The notes under the pieces were generated by a model. The model was given only the letters and a program-made list of their open reading frames with translations. It was not told the origin of the DNA and did no database searches. From NCBI GenBank assembly GCA_021401465.1, contig JADDMT010000017.1, positions 124,001 through 188,000 on the forward strand: DNA of 64,000 nt, in the 5' to 3' direction. Source of the stretch: Teratosphaeria epicoccoides (taxonomy: Eukaryota > Ascomycota > Dothideomycetes > Mycosphaerellales > Teratosphaeriaceae). Made by a program: the position numbers and the translations under genes. Every line of letters begins with the position of its first letter. Position 1 is the first letter of the stretch. Shown piece by piece: positions 41,357 through 53,434 of this stretch.

Positions 41357-43822
41357 TTACAAATGCGCCTTCGTCTGGATCTCCTTCCGCCTCCTAACCT
41401 TATTCACCGCGCCTCCGTGTGCACCCGCAGCATCTTCAGACAAATCCTGCGCCACCAACTCGAGCAAAGCAAGCACTCTCGTCCGTACCGTCGCACCATC
41501 TCTCCTGTTCTTCCCCTCCCGTCTCCCCTCCCCGATCCTTCCACAAAGCTCCCACAGCTTGCCTTCCGCCTTCAACCTGCCCTGCACATCTCTCGGAGGA
41601 ATCCATTGTAGATCCAATCGCACTCTCGCCGGCACCTTGGCGTCTCGAGAGCGCGTGACGATGATAGAGCCATCCTCCTCAGATCGCGAGAAAGCGTTCT
41701 TCAATGCTTCTTTATTCACGGCCTCGAAGTACGAGAGGTCGCCCTGGTGGTACAAAGTCTTGCCAAGCAGCTGCGCTTTGTCTTGAAATGACTTGTAGTC
41801 GATCCAGACTCCGACGTCTGACGCATCTGCAGGAGGTGCAAGGAGGAACAGGGAGATAGCACCTAGCCAGCTGGCCTCAACGAAGGGCCAAATGAGGAAG
41901 CAGTCTGTTTTCATGTTAGCACCAGGTCTGTACAGCCCGAAGAACACAGGACCCTCACAGAAATCGAAGTTCTCCCTCCCCGACGCCCTCTCCTCCGGAT
42001 GCAGTTCCACATACTCAATCTCACTCGCAGCGTTCTTGAAACACTGCAACACTTGGTCCCTTTCTAACCCAGCCATCGTCTTCTGGAGATTCTCCTCCAG
42101 AGGCGCAGTCGGGAATATGAATTCTGCTCTGAACAGCTGCGACAAGAAGAACACATACTCTCTCAACTCCGTATACGAGATCCTCTGGCTTTCTGGCCCT
42201 CCACCCAGCTTGACTCGGGTGTACACACCTGCGCACACCAATGCCTGCGAGACGAACAAGTGGATCGTCATATTTCTGTAGAAGCTCAGCTGGAAGCGGT
42301 CTTCAGCGTAGAACGTCTCTTCAGGTAAGTTATCAATTTTTCCAACCAGCTTTGGTCCAAGCACCTCAAGCGCCTTATCAACAACCGCTTCCGCCGAACT
42401 GCTTGCGAAATGCGCGAGCCGTCCGCCCTGTGCCTGCACCCTCTCACTCAACCAATTGACCCTAAGCACTAACTCAGATTTGCCAACTCCGCGCCCTCTG
42501 AGCGTCAGAAGAATCGTGCCTACCAGTGCCGTCGGCATAACCACAGAAGCATCATTGATATGCGAAAGCACCTTGTATCCCAAAGTCGTCAACAGCCTTC
42601 TCTTCAACGCCGCATCAAATATCGCCTTCCCACTCGGCTGATTGACCAGCCTCGTCGTCTGCTTATCAATGAAACCTCTCAAACTCCACGGCTCATGAAA
42701 CCTCACATCCACCCTCCCCAGCTTCAAACTCAGCACATTTGATGCCGACAGAAACCCCATCAAATCCTCCTTCGGCTTCGGTTGCCCCAGCAGCTCCGAG
42801 ATATACGAGTCCACTTCGATCACCTTATCGTATTGTGTGCTAACCGGGCACACAATCGCGTCCTCCACCGTCCCCGAAATCACGCTCTCCATCAAAAAGC
42901 TCAAAATCCCAAATTTCGGCTGCAACAGTTTCCCAGTCCTCGATCTCCCCCCTTCCACGAAGCACTCGAAATTGTACCCATTCTGCAACAACGTATCGAT
43001 ATACGACTGCACCAACGTCGTATATAACTGATCCTCCCCGAAACTTCTCCGAATCCACATCGCGCCCGCATGCTGCAAAAATGCGCCCACGACAGGGAAA
43101 TTCAAATTATCGCCCGCCACGACCGTCGGCAGCGCCAAGCCCAAGCGATAGCAGATCAATTGCAGACTCACATAGTCCACATGCGACCGATGACACGGCA
43201 AGAAAATAATACTCTGCCTCTTCTCGGCCGCCTCGGCCGCCACTCTCCTCAAATTCAACACCTCATCGCTATTCACATGAATGCCTTGATGGTACGCTCT
43301 TGTCAACAACTGCGTGACGAGATAATAGGCCGATCGAATGAAATACCGACTGTCCATCTTGCAGATCATCTGGTCCGTCCACTCCTCACTCACGTCCCTC
43401 AATTGCGCTTCTATCTCCCTCCTTCTCTCCGCTCTCCTCTTCACATGCACCTCCCCCTCCCCCTCCAGCCCCTTTGGCCCTAGTAGTCCCTCATGTATCT
43501 CCGTTTCCACCCTTCTCTTTGCTAGCATTCTGATTCTACTCTGTAGTCGCTCTTGCGCCATGACTTTCGCCTTAATCTGGTCGGAGAAACCCGGGTAGAA
43601 GATGTTCTGGCCGATGAAATGGTCGTAGCGGCGCCAGCCTGTACCGAGGACGTGAGCGCCGAGCTCGTGGAAGGCATTGACGGGGTCGCTGCGGAAGCGG
43701 GCATAGGGTTCAAGGAGAGATTGCTCTCGGGTGTCGGGAAGATGCGAGATGCTGTTGGGGTGGACTTGGAGGGTATTGCCGACAATGGCGAGGTCGGGGC
43801 CTTCGGGCTTGGGTTTGGCCAT
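41357..43822 (-). CDS. DHAP/glycerol-3-phosphate O-acyltransferase, peroxisomal type
   Basis: 821 residues, one exon. Acylates dihydroxyacetone phosphate or glycerol-3-phosphate, the first step of glycerolipid or ether-lipid synthesis. The PlsB/GNPAT catalytic block HRSHVD (HX4D) is at residues 211-216, followed by MWIRRSF, the phosphate-binding FVEGGRSRTGK (about 278-288) and the VCPVSTQYDKVIE block. The C-terminal half is the weakly conserved GPAT/DHAPAT tail. The last three residues are AHL, within the PTS1 consensus (S/A/C)(K/R/H)L, so peroxisomal import is plausible; human GNPAT ends AKL. Which substrate it prefers cannot be told from sequence. Confidence 0.88.
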   Translation of the reverse strand: MAKPKPEGPDLAIVGNTLQVHPNSISHLPDTREQSLLEPYARFRSDPVNAFHELGAHVLGTGWRRYDHFIGQNIFYPGFSDQIKAKVMAQERLQSRIRMLAKRRVETEIHEGLLGPKGLEGEGEVHVKRRAERRREIEAQLRDVSEEWTDQMICKMDSRYFIRSAYYLVTQLLTRAYHQGIHVNSDEVLNLRRVAAEAAEKRQSIIFLPCHRSHVDYVSLQLICYRLGLALPTVVAGDNLNFPVVGAFLQHAGAMWIRRSFGEDQLYTTLVQSYIDTLLQNGYNFECFVEGGRSRTGKLLQPKFGILSFLMESVISGTVEDAIVCPVSTQYDKVIEVDSYISELLGQPKPKEDLMGFLSASNVLSLKLGRVDVRFHEPWSLRGFIDKQTTRLVNQPSGKAIFDAALKRRLLTTLGYKVLSHINDASVVMPTALVGTILLTLRGRGVGKSELVLRVNWLSERVQAQGGRLAHFASSSAEAVVDKALEVLGPKLVGKIDNLPEETFYAEDRFQLSFYRNMTIHLFVSQALVCAGVYTRVKLGGGPESQRISYTELREYVFFLSQLFRAEFIFPTAPLEENLQKTMAGLERDQVLQCFKNAASEIEYVELHPEERASGRENFDFCEGPVFFGLYRPGANMKTDCFLIWPFVEASWLGAISLFLLAPPADASDVGVWIDYKSFQDKAQLLGKTLYHQGDLSYFEAVNKEALKNAFSRSEEDGSIIVTRSRDAKVPARVRLDLQWIPPRDVQGRLKAEGKLWELCGRIGEGRREGKNRRDGATVRTRVLALLELVAQDLSEDAAGAHGGAVNKVRRRKEIQTKAHL

Positions 43823-44651
43823 AGTGTGGAATCGTGGTCGGGTTCGGTTGCTAGCAGTGGAAATGCGCTGCCATTCTGGTGTTATGAGCTACGATTTGAC
43901 AGGCGATGGATGGTCCTGGTCGCTAGATGGCGTGAGGGATCGGACAGACCACGGTTTGAATCGATTTCAGCTAATGCCTCAGACAATGGATGGTCGAGTA
44001 AAGGTTGCTACGCTGCTACAACATTGTTGATCTTAAGCTCTCGAGGTCAATGGGGAAACACTTCGAGGGGTCGATGGGACTGACACAAGCCGAGGCTGGT
44101 TTGGAAATACGCTTGTTTATCTTGTGCAACAACATTTTTTTGAGCAAACCCTCTCTGATGATGTTAGACGTTTCCTACCTCGTGCCCCCCAGTAAGACAG
44201 CTGCTGTAGTCTGAGAAGCATCACCGGCATGCCAGAGGTGGGACCAGTGCAAACTGCGGGGACTTCCTTGCACCATTACTTCTGCGGCTTCATATGTCTC
44301 CCCACTGAAGTAACGCCCTTGTGTCTCGCCACTGATCACGACTTTACGGTTTTGAGCAGCCCCGTGGTCTATAAGAAGGCCACAAATTTATTTCTTGTCA
44401 TTCTCGAGTTATCCCGAACGCTGCGATGCATGTTGGCACGACATAGGCCCTATCAAATGAGAGTGGATCCAAGAAATGGCTGACGAGTCATCAGTACTCC
44501 AATCCTTCTTTCAATAGCGTCTGCACGCGTCTGCACGCGTCTATCAGCTCTAAGGCCATCTTCGTCTCGAGAGAAGGGTATCCCAGATTCCTGAACCCGA
44601 ACGCCCATCGCTGAATCGCGAAGTCACGAGTCGTATCTCCATCCCTTTTAC
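43823..44651. other. Intergenic
   Basis: Upstream of the acyltransferase, downstream of the CFA synthase. A tandem 10-mer (CTGCACGCGT) lies at 44521-44540; otherwise nothing seen. Confidence 0.45.
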
Positions 44652-46134
44652 TCACAACGGCACATCCTCCATCATTTCCACCGCGCCTTCTCGCCCGATC
44701 GTGATAATCACATCACCCAGCGTCTTCGTCGCAAATCCCGCTTCACAGTAAGAGAAATAGTATTCCCACTTCCTCTTAAATAGCTCCACATCCTCTTCAC
44801 GCATCCTCTTCCCCCTATATCTATCCTCATGCTCGTTCAACAGCGCAGGCTTGATCTTCGAATTGAAGTTTTGCATGAAGGTTTGTCTCCACAACCTCAG
44901 CGTTTTGGCATAGTGCGGGCCAATATTCTCGATGCTCTCAGGTATGAGCCGTGGCGGTGAGGTCTTGGTTGTAGATCCTGTGCGGATGGAGTCGAGGAGC
45001 TGCGTTATGGTTGGTAGGTGGCCTCCAGGAAAGATGTAACGTCGAATGAAGTCGTCCGATTTGCTGTAAACCTCGTATCGAGATTCTGGCATCGTGATGC
45101 ATTGGAATACTGCCATGCCGCCGTTGGACTTTAACAGCTGGTCAATGCATCGGAAATAGGTCTCGAGGTATTCTGCGCCGACCGCTTCCAGCATCTCAAT
45201 CGAGATCACCTTGTCGAATTTTTCGCTTTCTTTCGGGACTGGCAAGCTCCTGTAATCGCAAAGCAAGACTTTTATCCTATCCTGGAACCCTGCCTTTCGT
45301 ATCCGCTCCTCTGCAAGAGCTTTTTGCTCCGCACTCAAAGTCAGACTGGTCACTCTGCAACCAGTCTTTTCCACTGCCAGCATGGCGAAGCTGCCCCAGC
45401 CGGTGCCAATCTCCAGTACGTGATCTGTTGCCTTTATCTTCGCGTTGTTCACAAATCGATTCAATTTTCGGTATTGGGCCTGCTCAAGTGTCTCCTGAGA
45501 CGAAGCCGCGTTGCTCTTCGGCAGCCATATCGGACACGAGTATGTCATATCTGGTGATAGAAACGCTGCAAACATATCGTTCGAAATATCGTAATGTGCT
45601 GAAATATTGAGTCGAGCGTTAGAGAGGGTGTTGGTCTGCCGGACGAGTCCAGCGATCTTGCCACTGATGTTGGAGGTGAATGTCACGCCGTTCGAGAGGT
45701 ATTCCTTGTTCAAAATGAACACCTTAAAGAATGCGGTGATGTCTGGACATGCTACCTCACCCAGCATATAGCTCTCGGCAAAACCCATATCTGCAAAGAC
45801 CGCCAACCGCACCCAAAAGAGCTCCTGTCCCGGCATGTCAGCTGGCGCGATTATGCTGGGCCCTTATTCCCCGACCTACACTGAGCACCTTCAGCTCCGC
45901 GTGGGGCGTGGTATACACCGACTTCTCATTCTCGTATTCCACTCTTGTTGCGGGACTGCCACACACCGTAAGAGTGCCGTCCTGGTCGGTGATCCTCAGC
46001 GATCCGACCTGAATCTGCTTTAGCAAGGCCAGGATAGCGCCTCGTGAGAATGATAATATGGGTGGCCAAGCATAGCTTCCAGCATGGCCCGCCAGCGCAA
46101 ATGCGCGATCGGTGATAGGCGAAAGCAGGCCCAT
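44652..46134 (-). CDS. Cyclopropane-fatty-acyl-phospholipid synthase
   Basis: Adds a methylene group from S-adenosylmethionine across the double bond of unsaturated acyl chains in phospholipids. Exons 46134-45880 and 45824-44652 (55-bp intron, GTAGGT..ACAG) give 475 residues. The N-terminal part (SYAWPPILSFSRGAILALLK, ITDQDGTLTVCG) and the SAM-binding site LEIGTGWGSF at about residues 222-231 are typical. Downstream are VISIEMLEAVG and the late block WEYYFSYCEAGF. Ascomycete CFA synthases resemble bacterial enzymes and are thought to be old transfers; splicing and base use here show it is well settled. Confidence 0.92.
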
Positions 46135-46967
46135 CTCGTCCTTCTGCGCAAGCAATGCGCGCGGCGGTGTTATCGCTAGACAAACATATATGAGATGGGA
46201 CGATATTTGGAATGTAGGCACAAGCCGGTCAAAGGACACCGTGCAAAACAATTACCGCCATGTCGCGAACCGAACCACGGGTGATCTCATCCCACGAGCT
46301 CGAAGAATACTTGAACCTTAGCCACCTCAGCGCTCATCTTTCCGGTCCTCGGAGTGACCATCCTTCCGGTACTGGGACAAAAGTAACAGACGCGCCAGGT
46401 ACCAGGCTGTTGCGATTGGTCCCACAGGTGGAAGTGGCTCCTGACGACGCTGCAACTCGACAGCCTAGACGTCATGACTCTGCATCGAGGAGAAATTACC
46501 TCCACATGAAATCCGGGCTTCGCAGGCATTGTTGCCTTTGTTCGTTTCAGCAGCACAACGAGACTATCACGTTGTCTGTATGCTCCATGCACACTGCATA
46601 CAACAATGGCGCATTGTCAGACCGCCACGGTGACCTCGCGCTGTGTGCGACGTGTTGGGGCAAAAGTCAAATCGGAAGGACGACTCGGTGTTTCCGGGAT
46701 TTGTCCAACTAATGGGAGGTTCCAGACTCGTAGGGAGTACGGAGCAACCCATGTTGCCGAGCCAGTATACTGCATGCGCGTCAATGGCCAAGTGGAAGTG
46801 CGCACGGGTGTGAGCGCATTAATTATTCCTAGTCGGATAGTGTTCGGTGCAATCGCGTGCCTACCAAGTCCGGCCGATGCCGAGACAGTCTCGACGCGTC
46901 TGTCGAGTCAAGGTGTCTAATGCGCTTCGTTCGTAAATCCTCTGCCAAAGTCAACCGAGCCACCACA
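46135..46967. promoter_or_regulatory. Divergent region, CFA synthase / RNase H2C, with MCB box
   Basis: 833 bp between start codons. An MCB consensus ACGCGT (46894-46899) is 69 bp before the RNase H2C start codon. A 150-codon ORF at 46260-46712 has no family resemblance and is not called. Confidence 0.45.
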
Positions 46968-47517
46968 ATGCTAGCCATAGCTCAACCGCCCTCCAAGCGC
47001 CACAAGCTCATCCCAAACCTTCTCCCCTGCTCCATCAAACACAATGGTCCGGTCAAGACCACGAAGCGCCATTGGTCGCCAGCTGCAAACGCCGACGACA
47101 CCACATCGACATCGTACTTCCGTGGCCGCAAGCTCAGAGGACGCACTGTCAAGCTTCCAGTGGGCTACACGGGTGTAGTATTGCGCAAGACAGATAGGTT
47201 GCTCGAGGGCAAGAGGAAGGCTCCTATCCTGCCGGTGCCTGAAATCGAGCAGGAAGACGAAGAGGATGAGTTCGCGATGAAGGATGATGCGGAGGACGAG
47301 GAAGTAAGAGTGATGGAGCACGAGGGCTCCTTTGAGGAGGTCGTCGTTTGGGGCCACGAGGTCGCGCCTGGCGACGAGGATGAATATGTGAAGGGCGTGG
47401 AAGAGTGGCTCGCATTCGCCCAAGCGGTGTGTTACCCAACCCTGAGTACAAGACATTGCTGTGGTCATACTGACGCAACCACAGACGCACGACGACACCG
47501 CCGACCGAGGAAAGTGA
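46968..47517 (+). CDS. Ribonuclease H2 subunit C
   Basis: Non-catalytic subunit of RNase H2, which removes ribonucleotides from DNA and resolves RNA-DNA hybrids. Exons 46968-47426 and 47485-47517 (58-bp intron, GTGTGT..ACAG) give 163 residues. Family blocks are PNLLPCSIKHNGPV, TSYFRGRKLRGRTVKLP and GYTGVVLRKTDR, then an acidic middle (EQEDEEDEF) and FEEVVVWGHE. The second exon encodes only THDDTADRGK. Length fits Rnh203-type proteins. The gene is convergent with the PP2A gene (251 bp between stops). Confidence 0.9.
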
Positions 47518-47767
47518 AACCATCGACAACCGTCAAGAAGCACGCTTGTAGCCTCCCACCAAGAAGCTTCTTGCGCGCAATGCATTTACCACAGGTCTGT
47601 CGGCCTGTTGACTACTTCGTCCCTTTTTCTGCCGCCACCCGCCGGTGTGAATGCATCTATCATACAAGAAGATCTATGAACTGCCGCAGCCTTTCATGCC
47701 TGCGCAGTGATGCACGCAGGATGGCGCCGGACAATGAATCGCACCTGGAAACGGTCTGCTCTGCCGC

Positions 47768-48897
47768 TTACAAGAAGTAGTCCGGTGTGCGGCGCGAGAC
47801 CATTGGTTCACCTGCGCGCGGGCAAGGGTCGAACTGGAGGCTAGAGACCAGTCAGTGGACTCCACGTCAAAAGGTCTCAACTTGAAGAGAGCATACAAGG
47901 TGTATTTGAGATGTTCGTCGATCTCCATGATGGCAGCTTGATTACCGCAACGGTAGCAGTAGTTCGGTGCTGCAAGCATAGTCAGCCAACAAACACTCAT
48001 ATGTAAAGCAATCATCAAAAGCTCACCCGAGAATATCGTCACTACGTTCCTATCCTGACTCCAGTTGTACCCCTCCATCACCAACTGATGAGCCCTTGCA
48101 ACCAACGTCAAACCGTTGTTATGATTGAACGCCTCGCTAATATCCTGCCCAAACGTGTACCCAGCTCCTCTCGGGCTTATGCCCCATCCACACCTATCAT
48201 CCGGGTCGCTCCACAGCAAGTCACACATTGGACCCTCATGCGGCACCTCCTGTATCCTGTCCAGTTGTCTGATGTTGTCCAGAGTGTCAATAGACGGCGA
48301 CAACCCACCGTGCAGACAGAAGATCTGGTTGTCGATGAGCGCGGTCAGGGGCAGGTAGTCAAAGAGGTCGGTGAAAAACTTCCAGACATTGGCATTGCCG
48401 TATTTGCGCAGGCACTCGTCGTAGAAGCCGTAGACTTGGGTGATTTGTCTGCTCTCGTGGTTACCGCGGAGTATCGTAATACGACTGGGATATCTGATCT
48501 TGAGCGCTACGAGGAGCGTGACGGTCTCCACACTGAAGTATCCTCTGTCGACATAGTCGCCCATGAAGAGGTAATTGGTATCTGGATTCGGTCCGCCAAT
48601 TTTGAACAGCTCCATCAAGTCGTGAAATTGCCCGTGTATGTCGCCGCAGACTGTTACAGGGCACTTCACTGGCTGCACGTTGCTCTCGTCTTGCAAAATT
48701 TCACGCGCTTTTTCGCAGAGTCGTCGCACATCCTCCTCGCTGAGCTGTTTGCACGCCATGAGACTCTCAATCCAGCCATCGAGAGTGGGCGTCGATGGCG
48801 GATCGACTGAGGCGCCCAGGGTGTGCTCGACTTTGCCAGCGTCCTCCATGTTGGTATCTCCCATGATGGGCTGCCTCAGAGCGGCAGCCTCCGCCAT
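47768..48897 (-). CDS. PP2A catalytic subunit
   Basis: Serine/threonine phosphatase 2A catalytic subunit. Exons 48897-48027, 47969-47897 and 47840-47768 give 338 residues. Both introns (57 and 56 bp) are fixed by the invariant sequences FSAPNYCYRCGNQA and KYTFLQFDPCPRAGEP. Metal-site motifs GDIHGQ, GDYVDRG and RGNHE are intact, as is the C-terminus RRTPDYFL, whose last Leu is the carboxymethylation site and whose Tyr and Thr are regulatory phosphosites. The N-terminus has a 30-residue extension (MEDAGKVEHTLG) common in filamentous ascomycetes. Confidence 0.96.
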
Positions 48898-49422
48898 TGT
48901 TCCTGTATGCTTTAGGACGGTGATCTGTCTGCTTCAGGTTGCGTATCGTGTTTAGTTGAAGGCGCACGTGAATATATCGGGTAGTGTGTTGTTTGAGTGA
49001 TCGGAGATTGGTGGGGCAGCGGCCGTATGTGTCGACTTATGACGAGACGGAGAACGCGACAGCTGGAGCGTTGTTTCAAAGCTCGTGACTATTGTCAGTA
49101 CTCTAAGCGTTGCGGGAGGTCGGCGCAATTTGTCTGAGTGTTTATTGGTGGTGGAAATCGGCTGCCCTGGCTGTTCTGCTTTCGGAATATCCGTGCCGCT
49201 TATTTACTGTGGAGCACGCGACACCTTCGTTATGACTGCTAATCGAAACATATGAGAGAAAGCTGGGTATGACACATGCAGAGAAATAGACAGTGAGTGT
49301 ATGTGTTTCTAGAGCCAGGCTACATAAATCTGCTGTCCAGGAAACGATAGCGCTCTATTCACAGTGCGCGAAGAAGAAAGGCAGTGACATGCTACAGAAA
49401 CACGGCAGGTCTGCGACCATGA
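48898..49422. other. Intergenic
   Basis: PP2A upstream region. Nothing else recognised. Confidence 0.45.
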
Positions 49423-52400
49423 TCAGGACCTGCCTTTGCCTTTACCATTACCCCCACGCGAATGCGATAATGCCGGGAATCCGTCTCCATCGTCACTGTG
49501 CAGCTGCTTGCTCTGTTCTTCCGCCAAGCTCAATTGCAGCGCAAAGTCCAAATCATTCATCTCACTAGCTTTGCTTGACCCGGCCAGCAATGGCGAAACC
49601 CGTGGAGAAGGTCGAGCAGAGGAGCCTTTCCTGGCCTTTGGCTTCGCATGCCTGATCGGGATGTCGCATGCAGAAACGCTCGGTGATGGCGCCAAGCTCT
49701 GGCGGATGGCCTCAGCGATATCGGCATTAAGCTCATCTTCCGTCTTCGGCGTCGACATGCGTGGCGATGGCGTAGCCGGTGCTGCATCGCGAGTCGCGAG
49801 AACGCTGTGATCAGGGCTGGCAGCAGTGCTTGTTACAGTGCTAGTGTCAGAAGCACGCCTCATATTCTCCATCTCAAGTGACTCTTGGCTCAGCATCGCT
49901 GCATAGGCTAGCATCTCATCTTCATTCCCGTCAAGGAACTGGGTACCAAAGCGCCCGGCGAACCGCTGAGATTCTTTCCTGCGCTGCTCTCTCTCACGTT
50001 CGAGCTCGAACCTTTCATTGTCAATATGAGTCTTGAGATTCGTTCTTGTCGCACCCAAGAACTTCTCTCCACCATTATTGCTACCGCGTTCTGATCGCCG
50101 GGCGCGGCGCTTGCGAGACTTGTACTCGTCTGCAGCAGAAGAGCTAAATGCCCAATAGCGGAGACGGTTACCAAGCGAGACCACACCACGGAGCGTTGTA
50201 GCATCAGGGTCGAGACAGATGGCACCAGCCGCGAACATGTTGATGCCGACCCCTTGGGGTGATGCTTGAGCCTGAATCAATTGCCGGCGAGCCCGAAGGG
50301 AGAAACGTGAATGCAGAGTTCTAACGGGCTGCATGCTGGACGCCAGAGGATCCCAGGCCTGGACTAATCCATCGTTTCCACCATGCACCAGGTAGAGCGA
50401 AGACAATGCCAAGCAGGAGATCTGGGGCGAGTCTGTATAGATGACGCGAAGAGGCTCGATGGTGGCAGCAACGTTGGCATTCTTTGGTGTGGGTGCGCGC
50501 ACGTTCCAGACCAGGATGCTGCCAGTCTGCGTCCCGATTGCAATCAAACGCGCTCGCTGTCCTGGCGCGTCGGCAGGGTCGACAACACTTCCATTTGGTG
50601 ACAAGGGTGTCAGCGATGGTGACGAGGCGGTCGAGTTGCCAGGAAAGCCAAGAAGCGGATCCTCCGAAGTTGTCTGCGTGGCGAACACAGATTGATCGAT
50701 CGCGCTAGCCGACAGCTGCACATGCTGAAGCCGGTTGGCCGCGAGTACTGATGTTCGCCACTCTTCACTCATCGGCCTGGGTGTGATCGAGCCCGTAAAA
50801 TCGTCTTCGTTAAGCGAATCGTCGGGCCGCTCAAATGAGAAGCCTGGGCTAGGAGCCGAGATAGGCGATAACGCGCTTCCAAACAGAGATGGAGGCGAAG
50901 CAGACGCTGTACTAGCAGCCGTCAGAGATGGCGTCGAAGTCTGATCAGTGTCAGGGCGGTCCTGAAAGCGACAACGAGTGTAACGCCTAATAGCAGCGAC
51001 GAATTCGTCGTCGACACTGTAGTCGATTACGACCACATGTTCACCAGCATTACAGCCATCATCTCCAGCGAAATCAATCTCCAGTTTTCTTCGCATGTTC
51101 CAGCCTTCACACATCCTTCGAAAGTCCCTTGGCTTCTTGGAGGCGAATTCTTCAATCTCACGGGTCTCGGCTTGGACTTGATCTTTGCTGAGACACATGC
51201 CATTCCAGGATGACCGCGGCGAATAACTGCCGTCCACGCTGCTATTGGCGTACGGATCAGGTCGCGCAGTGCGTCTGCTAGGCTCGACTAGGTTCCAATA
51301 ATTGCTACGACCGGTGGTCCAAGCGGTACGCTGAAGGGCCTCGTCGTTCATCTTGGTGGTACGATCAAGATGCGGCCGCTTTGGAAATTTTGTCAGATAG
51401 AAGACTTCGCCGAGAGCATTGAGAACGACAGCCCAGATGCGATTCTGAGCCTGGCGCTTCAGGCTATACTCGGAATCGACTGCAATGGCGATGATAGGTA
51501 CACCTGGGCTGACTGCCCAACGAGCCGTCATCTCGCCGCGCGCAAAGCGTTGCTCTCGATTATTGGCGACTGCATTTGGGCCCAAGGCATATGCCGTTAT
51601 CACCCCAAGAGATGATCCAGAGAGCATCCCGATGAGGCCTTCCGTGAGAGATGGAATGGCATTAGATCTCGCGATCCACACACTAGTGATGGCTTCTTCT
51701 GTAGACACAATTCTGGGGATTCCCATGTCTGGAACGGACAGACCGGAAGAGAACTGCAGAAAGCGGCCGCGCATCTCGTCGGAGGAGCGGAAGTAAACCA
51801 TACCACCTGGAGAGCCCTCGCCATGGATCATTCCATACGGCTGACTGACGTCCATGGCGTTTGGAACACCAACGACGTCGCCCGGTCCAAGCCCATACTG
51901 AGCTTCGCCGGGAAAGCGCTCACTGAATTGCAGAAAAGTTTGTGGGTCAGTCAATCCCCAGTTCTCAATCTTCGCAGCCACTGGGTCACTAGACGTGGCA
52001 GTGCCAACGTCATCCGCGCCGTGAATGATGCGCAGAGGACGCTTGTTCAATTCAGCGCCAAAATTGGCATGTAAATGGTTTATGACCGTGAAAAGCTGCG
52101 AGTTGTAGTCGACCATTGGTGTGGCGGTGTGGCCCTGACCGGAACGAGTCACGCCTGGAGATGCCATTGCTTGTGCAGGTCTCGCACGTGCAAGAGATCG
52201 AAGCAGGCGTGTCCGAATAATGTACTCGCTGCGCCACGATGCCAAAGCCGTGAGACGGGTAAAGGCGCGTCTATCAGATCGGACAGCTTCTCCCGTGTCA
52301 TCATCGCCGCTCAAAAGATTAGCCTCGAAGGAGACTGGGCCCGGGAAGTAATGAGCGAAAGCGCTTCTCCACGCATGCGGGCCTGTCACCAATTCATGAA

Positions 52401-52955
52401 AGCGCTTTGAGACAAGAGCGACAGATGCAAGATCGGTAGGTGACAGATGCGCGAGACAATGCGTCAAGATCTCTGTATTGGGTCAGCGGGATACATCCTC
52501 CAAATATCAGGCCAAAGAACTCTACCATTTGGCAAGTCTTGCATGGGCGATCGCGTGTCATTCGGGCTGCGAATCTTCTTGATCACCTCGAATCCAGGTC
52601 CTTCATTCTTTCTAGGTGTCGATGCTCCTTTTTCATACTCGGTAATACGATTAACCGCTGGCGGCGGTGAGGGTGTGCTGGATGCTGGTGCGGCTATCAA
52701 TCCACGGCCAAGAGCCGCCTGGTCCGAGGATGACTCCCGTAGAGAAGCTGCGAGTTCAGCGTCGCGAGCAACTTGCTCTTCAGTAGACGCAGGCGCGGCT
52801 GTCTGCCTTGCAAAACCAGCATCGACGTTTGCTGGCAGCAAAGAGACTGGGCGGTCGTGAGACGAGAGTCCATGCTGGGAAGAGGTGTTTTCGGTATCGG
52901 CGAGCTTCTTGTGTGTAGACGCGTCTGGGGCTATGGTAGGAGACACGGGGTGCAT
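49423..52955 (-). CDS. F-box / WD40 / UIM protein (Ufo1-like)
   Basis: Exons 52955-52526 and 52472-49423 (53-bp intron, GTAGAG..ACAG) give 1159 residues. The splice builds the F-box LPNEILTHCLAHLSPTDLAS near residue 142, followed by a WD40-like propeller region (IAIGTQTGSILVWNV, LYLVHGGNDGLVQAWDP). Near the C-terminus are two ubiquitin-interaction motifs, ADIAEAIRQSLAP (about 1060) and NDLDFALQLSLAEEQ (about 1117). F-box plus WD40 plus C-terminal UIMs is the layout of yeast Ufo1, an SCF receptor that degrades Ho endonuclease and is itself self-ubiquitinated. The yeast substrate has no bearing here; the target is unknown. An N-terminal stretch AELAASLRESSSD is weakly UIM-like. Confidence 0.85.
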
Positions 52956-53434
52956 AAAACGCTTTCGAGAGGTTTAGAGATTGTCGATGGACTGAGCCAG
53001 ATAATCTGGGTCAGTCAGGTGTAGAGGGCGTGTGAATGTAGAGTAGCGGCGGTCTTGGTCTTGTTCACGAGACAGAGGAAGCAAACCCCGTCGACGAAAG
53101 TTGCGCTGGCTCCCGTCCACATTTAGCCGACAGCCTAGCTACCTCATAGGAGGTACATGTACTATCACCCGTCGGACGTCACTGTCACATGCGCGGATGC
53201 TACATCTGCATTGTTGCGATTCATCTTGGACATTCGAGCAGGCGCGGCGCTGCAACTCGGCGCATGCCCAGCGCCGTGATGTTCGATTCACTGCGACTAG
53301 ACCATTCGGCTGATACATGTACACGAGACCTTGCGACACGAGGCCTTGGCATCTTGCCATAACGTCACAAACACCGCCCATCTTGCTACTGTTCGCACGC
53401 GCAGTCCTCGGTGTCTCGGGACGCATCAGGCACC
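52956..53434. other. Divergent promoter region, Ufo1-like / Asi3-like
   Basis: 479 bp between the two start codons; no further gene seen. Confidence 0.45.

Noticed and set aside
44521..44540. Two tandem ACGCGT boxes
   Set aside because: They lie about 700 bp upstream of the acyltransferase and beyond the 3' end of the CFA synthase; too far and too isolated to call a regulatory site. A chance 10-bp repeat is as likely.
46260..46712. 150-codon ORF with several cysteines upstream of RNase H2C
   Set aside because: No family resemblance, no signal peptide or regular metal-binding spacing, and an equally open frame on the other strand. It lies in a divergent promoter region.
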